Positions 8,432 to 19,300 of a stretch of 64,000 nt of DNA are shown here, piece by piece. A program made the translations under genes and the position numbers. Origin of the DNA: an uncultured Collinsella sp. (lineage in GTDB: Bacteria; Actinomycetota; Coriobacteriia; Coriobacteriales; Coriobacteriaceae); the NCBI GenBank assembly GCA_959599915.1, contig CAUGJE010000004.1, forward strand, positions 62,001 through 126,000. Direction: 5' to 3'. The notes below the pieces were generated by a model. It saw nothing but the letters and a program-made list of their open reading frames with translations. It ran no database searches and was not told the DNA's origin. Each line of letters starts with the position of its first letter. The first letter of the stretch is position 1.

Positions 8432-9024
8432 TACTCGGCCTCCTTTGCAGCGACGGACGCGGTGGGCGTCCCAGCAGGTGCGTCGCCAGCGGCGGGCGCG
8501 TCGCCGGCCTCAGCTGCGGCCACAAACCCGTCCTCGCCCAACTCAACGCCACCGTCCCAAGTAGCGGCACCGCCCACGGTAAGCGGATCGCCGCCGGCGC
8601 GCATCACGGCCTCCTTCTGGTCCAGGATGCCGCACGCCTCCACGATGGCATCGATCACGGTCTCGGGGCGAATGGCGCATCCGGGCGCGTACACGTCCAC
8701 GGGAATCGCGCGGTCCACGCCGCCGATCACGTTGTAGGCATCGCGGAACACGCCGCCCGAGCACGCGCAGATGCCGCAGGCCACCACGCACTTGGGCTCG
8801 AGCATCTGGTTGTAAATCTGGCGCACGACAGGCAAGTTCTGAGCGTTGACCGAGCCCGTCACCAAAAAGATGTCCGCATGCTTGGGGTTGCCGGTATTGA
8901 CCACGCCAAAGCGCTCCGCATCGAACAGCGGCGTGAGCGAGGCCAGCACCTCGATATCGCATCCGTTGCAGCTCGAGCCGTCGTAATGAATAACCCACGG
9001 CGAGCGCGACATTTTATGATCCAT
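8431..9024 (-). CDS. echC: Ech-type hydrogenase small subunit (EchC/NuoB-like)
   Basis: 197 residues; carries the [4Fe-4S] cluster proximal to the NiFe site. Visible ligand motifs are SCNGCD (Cys19, Cys22), ACGICACSGG (Cys83 or Cys86) and PGCAIRP (Cys116). The first 130 residues are a standard NuoB-like subunit. Residues about 140-197 are an Ala/Gly/Asp-rich extension, again unlike typical EchC. Start ATG 9024 has AGGAGG 7 nt upstream; an internal ATG four codons later lacks this. It follows the EchAB fusion gene by 12 nt. Confidence 0.93.
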   Translation of the reverse strand: MDHKMSRSPWVIHYDGSSCNGCDIEVLASLTPLFDAERFGVVNTGNPKHADIFLVTGSVNAQNLPVVRQIYNQMLEPKCVVACGICACSGGVFRDAYNVIGGVDRAIPVDVYAPGCAIRPETVIDAIVEACGILDQKEAVMRAGGDPLTVGGAATWDGGVELGEDGFVAAAEAGDAPAAGDAPAGTPTASVAAKEAE

Positions 9025-9036
9025 GGATGCCGCCTC

Positions 9037-11919
9037 CTAAATAAACACGTCGACGAGGATGGGCATAAGGTTGAGCAGGCCAAACACCAGCGCCACGCCC
9101 CATCCGAGCTTAAAGCAGCTGCGCCAGGTGCTGCGCGCGAAGGTGTTGTCGATCAGCACCTCGACAAAGTACGTCGCAGCCATCACGACCAGGGCGACCA
9201 GCCAGCTCACTGGGTTGTCCCAGACAAAGAACATGCCCACCCACATCAAAAACAGCACGGTCTCGCACCAGTGCATAAGGGTCATCTTGGCCAGCGTGCT
9301 GCCGCTCATCTCGGTGGCGACGCCCTGGACGATCTCCTGATGCGCGTGATGCGAGTACGAAAGATCGAACGGCGACTTGCGCAGCTTGATGGTAAGCACC
9401 GCGAGCAGCGCGAGGAAAATGGGCGCGCTGTACACGATGATGGGGGCCGACTGCCCCGTCACGGCGATGGAATCGAAGCTGTCGGTGGCAAGGTACAGGC
9501 CCACGCTCATCAGCAGAACGGCGGGCTCGTAACTCATAACCTGCAGCAGCTCGCGGTCGGCACCGACCTGGGCAAACGGGCTTTGCGTCGAGGCGGACGC
9601 CAGCACCACAAAAATCGCGGCAAGCGTCACCATAAAGGCGCATAACAGCGTGTTGGAGCCCGACACAAAGATGCCGCCGCCCACCACGGTAAAGATGAGC
9701 GCGCACGCCATGTAGGTATCGTCCATGGTGTTTACGCTGGCGGGAGCCTTGCGCAGCAGCTTGGCAACGTCGTAGAAGGGCTGCAGCAAGCGCGGGCCCA
9801 CGCGGCCCTGCATGCGAGCCGAAAGTTTGCGGTCAACGCCGTCGATCAAGCCGCCCACAAGCGGCGCAATCAAGGCAAACGCCACGGTGCCAATAAAAAT
9901 GCCCACGACGCCCGAGCCTTCAAAATACTTGCCGCGCAGCACCGAGGGCGCACTCATGGCAAGCCGCTCGGGCCCAATCCACGCGCAACACAGCAGCGCA
10001 AACAAGATAATGCTGCAGCACACGACGCTACCCGCGGGGCCAATACGCTTCTCGCCAAGGGCGTCCTCCGAGTACCAATTGCGCTTTTCGGCCTTCACCT
10101 CGTGTCCCATCGAGCCGCGGAAATGGCGGTAATTGTCGGTTCCCACACCCGAAAGATATACGTTTACGTGCGGTTTGTTGCTCACGCGGAATGAAGTCAG
10201 CAGCACCACGGCGATAAACGCCACGATAACCACCATCAGATACATGGCATCCTTGCCAATAACGTACGGCACGCGGCCAAACACCATGGCCAAGTAAGGC
10301 GACACCAGACCGCTCGAGATAACCGGGAACGCCACGCAGCACAGAATCAGCAGCGCGGCGATGGTATTGAGGGCCATCCATTCGGTCTTATGGACATTGA
10401 CCTCAACGTTTTGAGCCGTGGGGTCGACGCCCGAAAGCTTGGCAAGCCACTTGCCCCAGAAGAAGAACGTCGCGGCCGAGCCAAAGGCAAGCACCATGAT
10501 CATGAGCACGTTGCCGGTCTGGGCAAACGCCACCAGGGCGCCCCACTTGGACACGAGCATGCCAAACGGAGCCACGAACATGCCCATAATGCCCAGCATC
10601 ATCAGGCGCGTCAGGTGCGGCATGCGGCTGAACATGCCGTCCATGTCCTCGATATTGCGGCTGCCGATATGATGCTCGGCCGTGCCCACGCACAGGAACA
10701 GCAGCGACTTTGCCACCGTATGGAACAGGATCAGGAAGATCGCGGCCCACACGGCCTCGGGCGCGCCGACGCCTAGGCAGGCGCTGATAAGGCCCAAGTT
10801 GGAAATGGTGGAGTACGCGAGCACGCGTTTGGCGTTGCTCTGCGAGATGGCCATGAGGGCAGCGAGCAAAAACGTGATGGCACCCACACTCGTGACCATA
10901 AAGCCAGTCACGGGATAGATGGCATAGAGCGGGCTGAGCTTGACCATCAGGAACACGCCGGCTTTGACCATGGTTGACGAGTGCAGCAGGGCGCTCGTGG
11001 GCGTGGGGGCAACCATGGCACCCAATAGCCAAGTGTGGAACGGCATCTGCGCGGCCTTGGTGAGTGCGGCGAGCGACAGCAGAACGACCGGCATCACCAG
11101 CAGCGCGGATTGCGCGGTTCCGGCGCCGGAAAGCTCGATCATGCCCGAGATGGTCAGCGGCATGCCGTTAACGTGCAGGTACATGAGCCCGGCCAAAAAC
11201 GCGATGCCGCCCAGCATGTTGAGGATGATCTGGGTGAAAGCGTTTTTTATGGCCTCGGGCGTGCGCGTGTAGCCAATCATGAGGAACGAGCACACGGTGG
11301 TGATTTCCCAGCCACAGAACAGCCACTCAAGGTTGTCGCTTGTCACGATGACGAACATGGCCGAGAGGAACAGGAACATAAGCGCCAGGAACTGCGGGCG
11401 TCGGTCAGGCGCCGTCTGCCCGCGCAGCGCTGCCTCGTGCTCGTCGTGGGCCTGGAAGTCCTTCATGTAGCCCAGGGCGTACACGCAGATAAGGCTGCCG
11501 ACAATGCCGACGGCAAGCACCATGATCACGCTCATGTAGTCAAGGTAGAGTGGCGTTGCCGTGACGGCTTCGGTCGCGGGCAGCGTCATAGCTGCAAAGG
11601 TGAGCGAGCCCACCAGCTGCACCACGCCGAGCACCGTGGTGAGCGTGCTCTTATATTTACGCGCGTTGTACAGGATGACGGCGCACAGGATCACGTCGAT
11701 GACGGAGCTGATGATCGAGAGCACATGCGAGGTGCCGGGGGCAACCTCGAAGCTCTGCGGGCCCGTGCCAAAAAACATGACGGCGACTACAACCGTCACC
11801 GCCATAATAATGCCGGAGCCTACAAGCCCTACCGCATCGCGGGCGCGGTCACCGCGCGCGAGCAGCATGCCCAGCGCCGGTACCAGCGGAAACAGGGTAA
11901 GGAAATACAGTAGCGTCAT
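9037..11919 (-). CDS. Fused Ech hydrogenase membrane subunits A and B (NuoL-like + NuoH-like)
   Basis: 960 residues in one uninterrupted frame. Residues 1 to about 640 are an EchA/NuoL/HyfB-like antiporter subunit with many helices (WLFCGWEITTVCSFLMIGY, HTWLLGAMVAPTPTSALLHS). Residues about 655-960 are an EchB/NuoH/HyfC-like subunit (SARMQGRVGPRLLQPFYDV, ELLQVMSYEPAVL, RKSPFDLSYSHHAHQEIV). A Met at about 655 marks where EchB would begin, but it has no ribosome site and no stop precedes it. Together the two halves form the ion-pumping membrane arm. It is first in the operon, in the A-B position. An ORF this long with both modules intact argues for a real fusion. Confidence 0.92.
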   Translation of the reverse strand: MTLLYFLTLFPLVPALGMLLARGDRARDAVGLVGSGIIMAVTVVVAVMFFGTGPQSFEVAPGTSHVLSIISSVIDVILCAVILYNARKYKSTLTTVLGVVQLVGSLTFAAMTLPATEAVTATPLYLDYMSVIMVLAVGIVGSLICVYALGYMKDFQAHDEHEAALRGQTAPDRRPQFLALMFLFLSAMFVIVTSDNLEWLFCGWEITTVCSFLMIGYTRTPEAIKNAFTQIILNMLGGIAFLAGLMYLHVNGMPLTISGMIELSGAGTAQSALLVMPVVLLSLAALTKAAQMPFHTWLLGAMVAPTPTSALLHSSTMVKAGVFLMVKLSPLYAIYPVTGFMVTSVGAITFLLAALMAISQSNAKRVLAYSTISNLGLISACLGVGAPEAVWAAIFLILFHTVAKSLLFLCVGTAEHHIGSRNIEDMDGMFSRMPHLTRLMMLGIMGMFVAPFGMLVSKWGALVAFAQTGNVLMIMVLAFGSAATFFFWGKWLAKLSGVDPTAQNVEVNVHKTEWMALNTIAALLILCCVAFPVISSGLVSPYLAMVFGRVPYVIGKDAMYLMVVIVAFIAVVLLTSFRVSNKPHVNVYLSGVGTDNYRHFRGSMGHEVKAEKRNWYSEDALGEKRIGPAGSVVCCSIILFALLCCAWIGPERLAMSAPSVLRGKYFEGSGVVGIFIGTVAFALIAPLVGGLIDGVDRKLSARMQGRVGPRLLQPFYDVAKLLRKAPASVNTMDDTYMACALIFTVVGGGIFVSGSNTLLCAFMVTLAAIFVVLASASTQSPFAQVGADRELLQVMSYEPAVLLMSVGLYLATDSFDSIAVTGQSAPIIVYSAPIFLALLAVLTIKLRKSPFDLSYSHHAHQEIVQGVATEMSGSTLAKMTLMHWCETVLFLMWVGMFFVWDNPVSWLVALVVMAATYFVEVLIDNTFARSTWRSCFKLGWGVALVFGLLNLMPILVDVFI

Positions 11920-12171
11920 ACCATCACTCCCCCATGCAAAAACGCTGCAATTGTTTAACGTTATAGCTCAGTTGAGGAGTAGCGGCGGCGGGTTTTCGGT
12001 CAACTGGGGAGTTTTAGGCGTACGGGGTAACGAGTCTGTCCGCTTTGGAGCAGAGAGGCGACGCTCCCCCTATCGCGGCGGCGGGCGCACGGGCCACTGC
12101 GCGCGGTTTATTAACCACTTTGGAGGATGTTCCAGTAGGCTCACGACGGTCCAAAAAGTTGGCGCGGCAAG
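11920..12171. other. Upstream region of the ech operon
   Basis: About 250 bp with no credible ORF. On the minus strand GGGGGAG precedes the ech start, and TATAAC (complement of 11960s sequence) is a possible -10 box about 45 nt upstream, without a clear -35. I see no riboswitch or operator that I can name. Confidence 0.4.
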
Positions 12172-12194
12172 AAAAATGCGCCCCTGTGGGCGCA
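12172..12194 (-). terminator. Rho-independent terminator of the HTH gene
   Basis: On the minus strand the stem TGCGCCC/GGGCGCA with a 4-nt loop is followed by five T residues. It begins 12 nt after the stop of the HTH gene at 12207. Confidence 0.75.
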
Positions 12195-12206
12195 CCATCC
12201 CGTTCG

Positions 12207-12602
12207 CTATTCCGCCTTTTTAACGCGCGGCTTGCGACCGCGCGGCTTATCAACCAGCGCGGACTCACCGCTCTCGCGATACTGGCGGCACCAAGCCTTG
12301 ACCGAAGACTCGCTGGGAATCTTGTGCTTGATCATGGCCTCGCGAACCGTTAAGCCGTTTTCCAAGCGGTCCTTGACCACGGCGAGCTTAACTTCGTACG
12401 AATAGGTGTGATGATGCGAACCGGCGTTGAGAACGGCGTCGGCACCGCCTACGGCATACGCGCGGGCCCACTGACGAGCCGTGGCCTGGGGAATGCCAAG
12501 CTCCGCGGCGAGGGCGCGATGACCGACCCCCTCTTGGAGGATCTCGACGGCGCGCTGCCTAACCTCGGGCGCATGCGTGCGAGTCCTAGTTGCTTCCGAC
12601 AT
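12207..12602 (-). CDS. Orphan double helix-turn-helix protein (IS OrfA-like)
   Basis: 131 residues from ATG 12602 (a GTG three codons earlier is possible; neither has a strong ribosome site). Two HTH units are visible: residues about 12-50 (VRQRAVEILQEGVGHRALA, then GIPQATARQWARAY) and about 65-115 (KDRLENGLTVREAMIKHKIP, then SSVKAWCRQYRESG). This is the layout of IS3/IS630-type OrfA or Sxy/insertase HTH proteins. It ends in a basic patch (RGRKPRVKK). No OrfB/transposase catalytic partner follows; a terminator does. It could be an insertion-sequence remnant or a domesticated DNA-binding protein. Confidence 0.7.
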   Translation of the reverse strand: MSEATRTRTHAPEVRQRAVEILQEGVGHRALAAELGIPQATARQWARAYAVGGADAVLNAGSHHHTYSYEVKLAVVKDRLENGLTVREAMIKHKIPSESSVKAWCRQYRESGESALVDKPRGRKPRVKKAE

Positions 12603-12611
12603 ACCTGCCAC

Positions 12612-12891
12612 TTCTTAGCCTTAACCGTTAATCTGCTTTCTTACGTGCAAGTTAGATAGTAGCATTTTACTGTTTGCTCAAAGCAGTTAATTAAAATAGA
12701 CGCGGCGTTATCTGGGCATTTGCCATTTATTTGCGACAGTTCTTTACATTTAATTTACGCAGCTAGTTAGCTCGCAGCTCATTGAGCGTGTTTTACCAAC
12801 CAGATTGGTATCTTTTTGTTTCGCTTGGTATGGTCTTCATAATTATTAACCCCTCTAGCCTCTGGGCTAGCATGTCAGTCTTCCGCGTACT
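12612..12891. other. AT-rich gap upstream of the HTH gene
   Basis: About 280 bp, clearly lower in GC than its surroundings, with TTAATTAAAATAGA-like tracts. A small palindrome CTAGCCTCTGGGCTAG is present near 12855-12870. No believable gene is seen; the plus-strand reading 12782-13075 runs through repeats and is rejected. Confidence 0.5.
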
Positions 12892-12990
12892 TTCCAGCTT
12901 TCCACTTAACATTCCAGCTTTCCACTTAACTTTCCAGCTTTCTACCCAGCTTTCCACCTTAAGTGTTAAGTTAAGTGGGAAGTTGGAAAG
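12892..12990. repeat. 20-bp direct repeats with a facing inverted copy
   Basis: Two identical 19-bp repeats TTCCAGCTTTCCACTTAAC at 12892-12910 and 12912-12930, then partial copies at 12932-12956. These are followed by the inverse form GTTAAGTGGGAAGTTGGAAAGC ending near 12990. The repeats lie about 290 bp upstream of the HTH gene start. The arrangement could bind a repeated-site protein or fold into an RNA hairpin. Confidence 0.75.
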
Positions 12991-13037
12991 CCTGGTGGAG
13001 GGGTCGGGAGAGCTAAAACACCTTTCTCCAACGGCGG

Positions 13038-13242
13038 CTGGACAGTTAGTTCAGATACGTATTTTTCTATGCTGATAAAGCTGCGCTATGGTCCCCGGAG
13101 AGGGTTCTTTGGCGACTCATTGCACGCAAATCGAGCCCAGATAGCTACCGAATCCTAGTTTTGAGCCCCTTTCTTCCCCAAAACGAGCGCCGGATGCGCC
13201 TGCTACGGTCTGGAATTATACGTATCTGAACTAACTGTCCAG
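13038..13242. repeat. 206-bp-class inverted-repeat element, copy A (205 bp)
   Basis: Ends CTGGACAGTTAGTTCAGATA-CGTAT (13038-13062) and its perfect 25-bp complement (13218-13242). Two further copies, at 43674-43879 and 45203-45408, have the same ends and length but unlike interiors. It holds no intact ORF. It resembles a MITE in form; I see no clear target-site duplication. Confidence 0.85.
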
Positions 13243-13273
13243 CGGAGTCCAAGACTGGGATCGCGCAGACTAG

Positions 13274-13309
13274 AAAGGGGGCGGCAACCGGGTGGTTGCC
13301 GCCCCCTTT
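13274..13309 (-). terminator. Rho-independent terminator of the surface-protein operon
   Basis: Sixteen-bp perfect stem (AAAGGGGGCGGCAACC with its complement), 4-nt loop, about 22 nt after the stop of the giant gene. The minus-strand 3' side ends in TTTCTAG. Confidence 0.8.
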
Positions 13310-13331
13310 GCGAAGCCAGTTGGCTTCGGAA

Positions 13332-16300
13332 CTAGTGGTCGATGCCGTTGAGGTTCACCCTCGTGAGCGTGTAGGTCACATAGTCGGGCGATTGAGGCTT
13401 TGCGCTCGCCACGTCACCCTTGACCAAGCTCGCTGTCATCACCAGACGATAGTTCGCGTAGAACTGCTCACGCTGTTCAACCTGCGTGTTGACCTTAACG
13501 GTAAAGGGCAGGCTAAACGTCGTATTACCGTTCTTCGTTTTGAACTTGCCGTTCTCCTTCGAGTCAGTGAAGGTGATCGTGCTACCGGAGGGAGCGACCG
13601 CGGCAAGCTTACTCTCCGTCACTGTTACGTAGTTGGAGATATCATCCGTTACGCTCTCATACGTGCCGTCGGTTCCGCGGCGCTGAAGCGCGAGCGTGTA
13701 CACAACAGAGTCTGCGTTCGCAATTGCCTCGGCGGCGTTGCTGAGTCCACCCAGTTCATACGTGGCACCCAGACCAATCGTGCCATTCGCGATCGGACGC
13801 AGGTCGTCCACGTTAATACCAAGCTGCGACTTATCTGGCGCAGAAAGCGTAATGGTCGTATCACCCGTGTCCATGCGATAGTACCCGACGTTACCGCGCT
13901 TCGTCTGCGTCAGGCTCGAGGTATTAAGGCCTTCCTTACGCGTCGAAAGCTTGGCGGTATAGGACATCTTGGTACAGGCGTCCTCGCCAGACTGCTTGGA
14001 CAGGGAGATGACCTTGTTGCAGCCGTCCGGCGTAAGGCGAATCTCTTCCACAGCCGTGCGCACGGTAAAGGATCCGCCCGTTGCACGCTTGCGGATTCTG
14101 GCGAGGTCACAATCGAGCTTGAGCTTCAGCGAGTCATCGCCCGTATCCGTCACGGTCTGCGTGAACGCAGGCGTCGAAGAATCACACTTCGCCCAATCTT
14201 CGCCATCCCACTTATAGTTCTGATTGTCGATGGCAACATAGAATTTAGCGATCGCCGAGGTTCCGCTCGGGAAACTACTCACCCCCGTCAGGGTATTGTT
14301 GGCGCCATACTTGCACAGTGACGTATCGAGCTGATAGAACAAAGAGTCCGAGTCAGCATAGCTCTGACTTGGGTTAAACGTAATCGTGTCGGTAACGTCA
14401 AGAGAAAGAACGTAGGCGGCGCCGTCCGTCGACTTCGAAACCGGAGTGCGCGCCTCCGGCTTCCCGTCGTTAACTTCCTGCCCGTAATTGGACAAGATGC
14501 TGTATGTCGATGCCGTACCGTTTTGATTATCGTCGCCACCGGTGCGCAAGACGTGATGCAGATTCCAAGATATGCGGCCACCCGAAGAATTCGAGTCAAT
14601 AGACGAAGCCGTAAAACCGTTGATACTAGCTTGCGTCACGCCGTCGCCCGACTTGGGCACGTTGACAACTAGGTAGACGCTCTCCGATGCACGCTTCTCT
14701 CTGCCGGTATCCTTCTCCTTAGGTACCTTTAGCGTATAGCGGCTGTTGCTGGGAACGTCAGCACCCGCAACCTTAAACAGCGTCCACTTGCCATCGAGTT
14801 TCGCTTTAGCGGTCGCCTCTGCCTCGTTATCACACACGGTCCATGTGCCGGCGCCATCCTGTGTGGCCGACACATCCAAAATCTCGCTCAGCCATCGCTC
14901 CTGATATGGATTGCCCGCAGAATCCTTAAAGCCGTCGTTTCCGCTCAGGGAAACGCTCGTTGCTCCGCCTTCGCCCACCGTATAGTGATACTCTCTGCCA
15001 CCGGCCCGGCCGTCAACGTTCGCATCGATGAGCGTAAGCTGGGTGCCCTGGGGCGACCTTCCGTCGGCACCATTGAAGAGGATGCTCTTACCGAGCCCCT
15101 TCATCGAGCCGCCAGCAGCCATATAGCTGTCCCAGCCAAAGTCGACTTCCTTCCCATTGGCAGAATTGTATGTCCAGGTAAGCAGACCCGTCATCGGCTC
15201 ACCAAAGCTCGTAAGCACGTGTGCATCTTTTCCAAGGTTAGCGTAGTCTTTTTCTTTAAATTTGATGCCGTAATCATACGTTGCAGCGAAATCAATCTCG
15301 AGCTTGCGCTTAACGACGATCGGCACCTGAACGTTGTAGCTCTGACCCGCCTCGGTAAAGGTAACGGTCAGGAGCGTAAAGCGGCCCTTGCCGTTGTCCC
15401 AATCGGAGCTTGGGCTAAACGACATATTGTTCTTGCCGTTGTTCACTACGCGAAGCGTGGGATTGTTCGACGCGTCATCGTCCTTAACGAACACACCATC
15501 CTTGAGTTGGAAAACATCTGCTTTGGCCGTCACGTGCGGATTGGTGCCATTCTCGTTATTCAATCTGCAAGCGTCAGAGAAGCCGCCGTTCGTGATGATG
15601 TTTAGATAGCTCTTGGCCGTCGTATTATCGGTACCCGAGATCACCAAAACGGGAAAATCCGTTGCAACCTTGCTGTCGCTTGCATCGTTATTCGCATTGA
15701 ACATGCTCGCCACGGATTTGGCGTTATAGCTCGACGTATTTTGATAGGCGCCATCGTCATTGATGCCGCCGATGTTGGTGTAGGTATAACGGTTGGCAAC
15801 GCCGGGGCTCGACGGATTCTGGATGGCCGTGGCAAGGCCAACGTTCATGCCGTCGCCGAACAGATAACGGCCGGCCGTGTCAGCATCGGAGGCGCGCACA
15901 ACAAGGCCACTCGTCGGACTCGTCGTGACGTAGGGCGAAACGGCCACCGTCACATTGCCGTTCGCAGCATCGTTGCCATACAGTGTCGCGCCCTTGGCAT
16001 CGGAAAGCTTGTCTTCATAGGCAGCAAATGCGATGTATGACTTTTTGTTCACTTTTTTAAGGTCGTCGGTGCCGGAAGAATTGCGCATCAGCTTGAGCGA
16101 TTCACTCGCACTGTTTGGTCTAATGGCAATTCCTGCGACAAAAACGTTGACGAGATCAGCGGATGAACTATTTCCGAACAAATAGCCCTGGCTAGTTTGC
16201 GCCCCAAAGATATTGCGATCCATGAGCACATTTACGAGCCTAAATGAGCCACGGCCATCGCCAGACACGCCACCAGAACAACTTCCCAGCGATGAGTTCC

Positions 16301-19300
16301 ATGCAGCGTTCTTGCTACCGGTAAAGTTATTCTCGCCAATGGTCGAGTTCAAAAGCGTGACAGAGTTCGCCGTGTTACCGATCGAGCCAACAACACCACC
16401 AGAATACGAACCATCGACGACCAGTCCAGTGATAGTTGAATTCTTGACCTCGAGGGCACACCCACCTTTCAGATCACCGATTAAACCGGCAGAGCACTCA
16501 CGAGCACCAAGATAGATGTCTTTTATTACACAGCTATCGAACTTAAATGCACCGCCCGAAGCTGCTTCGCCGACTGCACCAGCAACGTACTTAAGATTAT
16601 TCGATCCTCTAACACCAAATACCGTTTTATTCTGCACGTCGCCATGGATGCACAGATTGTAGACAGACACGATTCCATTTTCGGACCTTCCGATAAGGCC
16701 GCCGGTCCCCTCGGTCGCGCTCGATGCTGCCGGCTGAAGCGTGACATTGCTGATCTCCGCCTTTCCGGCACCCTGCGAAGGCGTTCCAGCGTCATCGGTG
16801 TTCACCAGGAAACCACCTCCGGCAAGACCCACGATACCGCCGGTCCTTGCGCTGGCAGCAGTTGACATAATTGTGGAACTCTCGGCAATAGGCATATTCG
16901 TTTTTGCCCAAACGCCACCAGCGGAATTTTGGTTCAGCTTGCCGACGAAGCCGCCGACGTTTTGCACGCCAGAAATGTCCATGTTGCTATAAGAGCAATC
17001 GTAAAGCTTGACCGGAGAATAGCGCGTGTTCGAATTTGAGGTGTCGTTACGATTCACCAGCAAAGTTGTATCTTTATCAGTCCTGCGGCTACCATAGCCG
17101 GATGCGCCGAGCAATCCGCCAACGTTATTGGGGCCATTCACCCTGCAGCTATTCGTGGTAATTCCTGCATATTTGCCGTAATCTGCCAGCGAGCTCGCGT
17201 TCGCCGTAGTACCCGCAAGCAGACCGACGCCAACCTGCTCATTACCCGCACCACTGGAGGCGCCGGCTGCATTGATATACGTAAGAGAAATATTGCAGTC
17301 ATCGAACTTTAGGTTCTGGACGGTATAGCCGCCGTTGCCCGTAGCAGCAGCGCCGTCCGTTGCCGGAGTGCCGATGCTATCCAACACGTTGGTCGAGGTA
17401 TACGTTACGGTACCAAAGAGAGCGCCCACTCCGGTGAGTTTGTAATTATCATCGGCGTACTCCGTGACCCCATATACCTTGCTGGCCTCTTTGCTACCGA
17501 CCTTAATTGTTGCACCGTTACCGTTGATGCACGCAACAAGCGGCACGATGCGATCGCGGTCGGCGCCCTTACCGGATGCGCATGCGTTTGAGTAGTAGCG
17601 GCCCGAAAGACCCGTGTAACCCGTGCCATAAGTAGTCATGTCGTAGGTTTCACCCGCTTTGAACTGCAAATCCATTCCCGAGACCTGCGCGGCGCAGATG
17701 TTACCCGTCTGCCACGTTGCGTATTTCTTTACTAGGTAGGGGGAGTTAACGCCCGAGCCATCGCCTGCGTAGCCAAGCGCGTTACCCTCTAACTGGATAC
17801 CGGGGCTTTTCATGTCATCGCTTATCGCATTAGCAAAGTCTTCAGCGGCACTCGCCGGCCTTCCAACATGTGTATAGCTCGCGTTGCGAACTTTGCCGTA
17901 TTGCTTGTTGCCGAATTGGTACACTCCCTTTGCGTTGTTGCCGCCCATGTAGGCACGCGAGCCCGCATACGTTCCATACGCATCGTTCGTGGTATTCGTA
18001 TTCGCCGAACCGCCGGCCGCACCGCTGCTGATGATGGCCGAGAGTACGAGCAGTCCCTGCGAGTCATTGACGGTTGTGGTTATCGCAGAGCTATTGGCGT
18101 CGTCTCCCCTATAGCGGCCCTGCGTCGCATCCGTCTTGATGCACCCCGTCTTCGAAGTATCCAGATTGTTCACCTTGTAGTTACGATCAGTGTTGTCGAG
18201 ACTCTTATCATCGGTAAGCTCGCTGAACGCATAGCCGTCGATCACGCGGCCAACATATGGGTTGTCGTAGAGAGAAGCGCCAGCGCTATGCCAGTCGTTA
18301 AGGGCACCGTCGCCGCGGGAAGAGTTGCGGAAGATGACGCCGCCACCCGCAACAGCACCAACGTAGCCGCCAACGGGCACAAGGTGCGCGCCGCCATTAT
18401 CGCCTGCTGCCCCAGCAACGCTAAAGCCGCCAGACGCTTTCACCGACACGCCATCGATGATATTGTCACCGCCCATGATGCAACCGATCACGCCGCCAAA
18501 AAACGCGCCCGGCACGCCAGAGGCGTCTTTATTCTTATGTGCAATAGAGGCCGCCTTGCCCGAGTATTCAATGTTCAGATTACTCACAACGCTACCGTAG
18601 CTATACGGGATCAACCCAGAAAGCGCACCTGTGTCCTTGGAGTTGTGGATCTTGATAGTCGCCTGCGTAGCTGCCTGCGACGAGCCCCTCAGATTACCAA
18701 CGATAACGCCACGGAACGGGTAATCTTTATTACCCAAGCCCTGAAAAACGGCAGCGTCCAGCTCAAGCGTGTCAGTGCTTTCCCCCTTGTCGTTCTCCGG
18801 CTCGATGCTGTAGTAGGCACTCTGGAGATAGCTGTGCATCGTCGTATCGTCAAGCGTGTCATTGGGGTCGATGTCGTTCCCGATCATTCTCACCCATGTT
18901 TTGCTCGCCTGCTTGTAGACGTACGTCACTTCATTACTAGCATCCTTGCTGGACGAGCGGCGCTGGCATAGCGTTTCCTGATCGGCCGCAATCGTAACTT
19001 CCCAGCCGTCGCTTGGATTCTGAGTATTGATGTACTCAGCAACCGTGTTGAGCTCCGTTGCCTTGGTTATGGTATAGGGATCACCATAGGTGCCGCAGCC
19101 TGTCGTAAGCTTGGGCACGCGCTGGTTAACTTTGATTTCATGGTATTGGACTTTGTTTTCGTTGACATTGCCCTTTTTCACATACGGGAGATAACCACCG
19201 AATTGCGGAGTATCCGCATTTGCCTCTTTGTTGTCAACGGTGACGAGGCCAGCGCGGGTCCCATAGGTGCTCTCGTTGTAGTACCAGAGTTGCTTACCAG

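Noticed and set aside
9950..10000. Frameshift or assembly error joining echA and echB
   Set aside because: The frame is open through 960 codons with sensible linking sequence and both modules are complete. A real fusion is simpler, though reads should confirm it.
12782..13075. Plus-strand 97-residue ORF
   Set aside because: It runs through the 20-bp direct repeats and into a repeat element, has no ribosome site, and its peptide is just the translated repeats.
13332..13400. LPxTG-type anchor on the giant protein
   Set aside because: No LPxTG, NPxTN-like or hydrophobic tail is present at its C-terminus.
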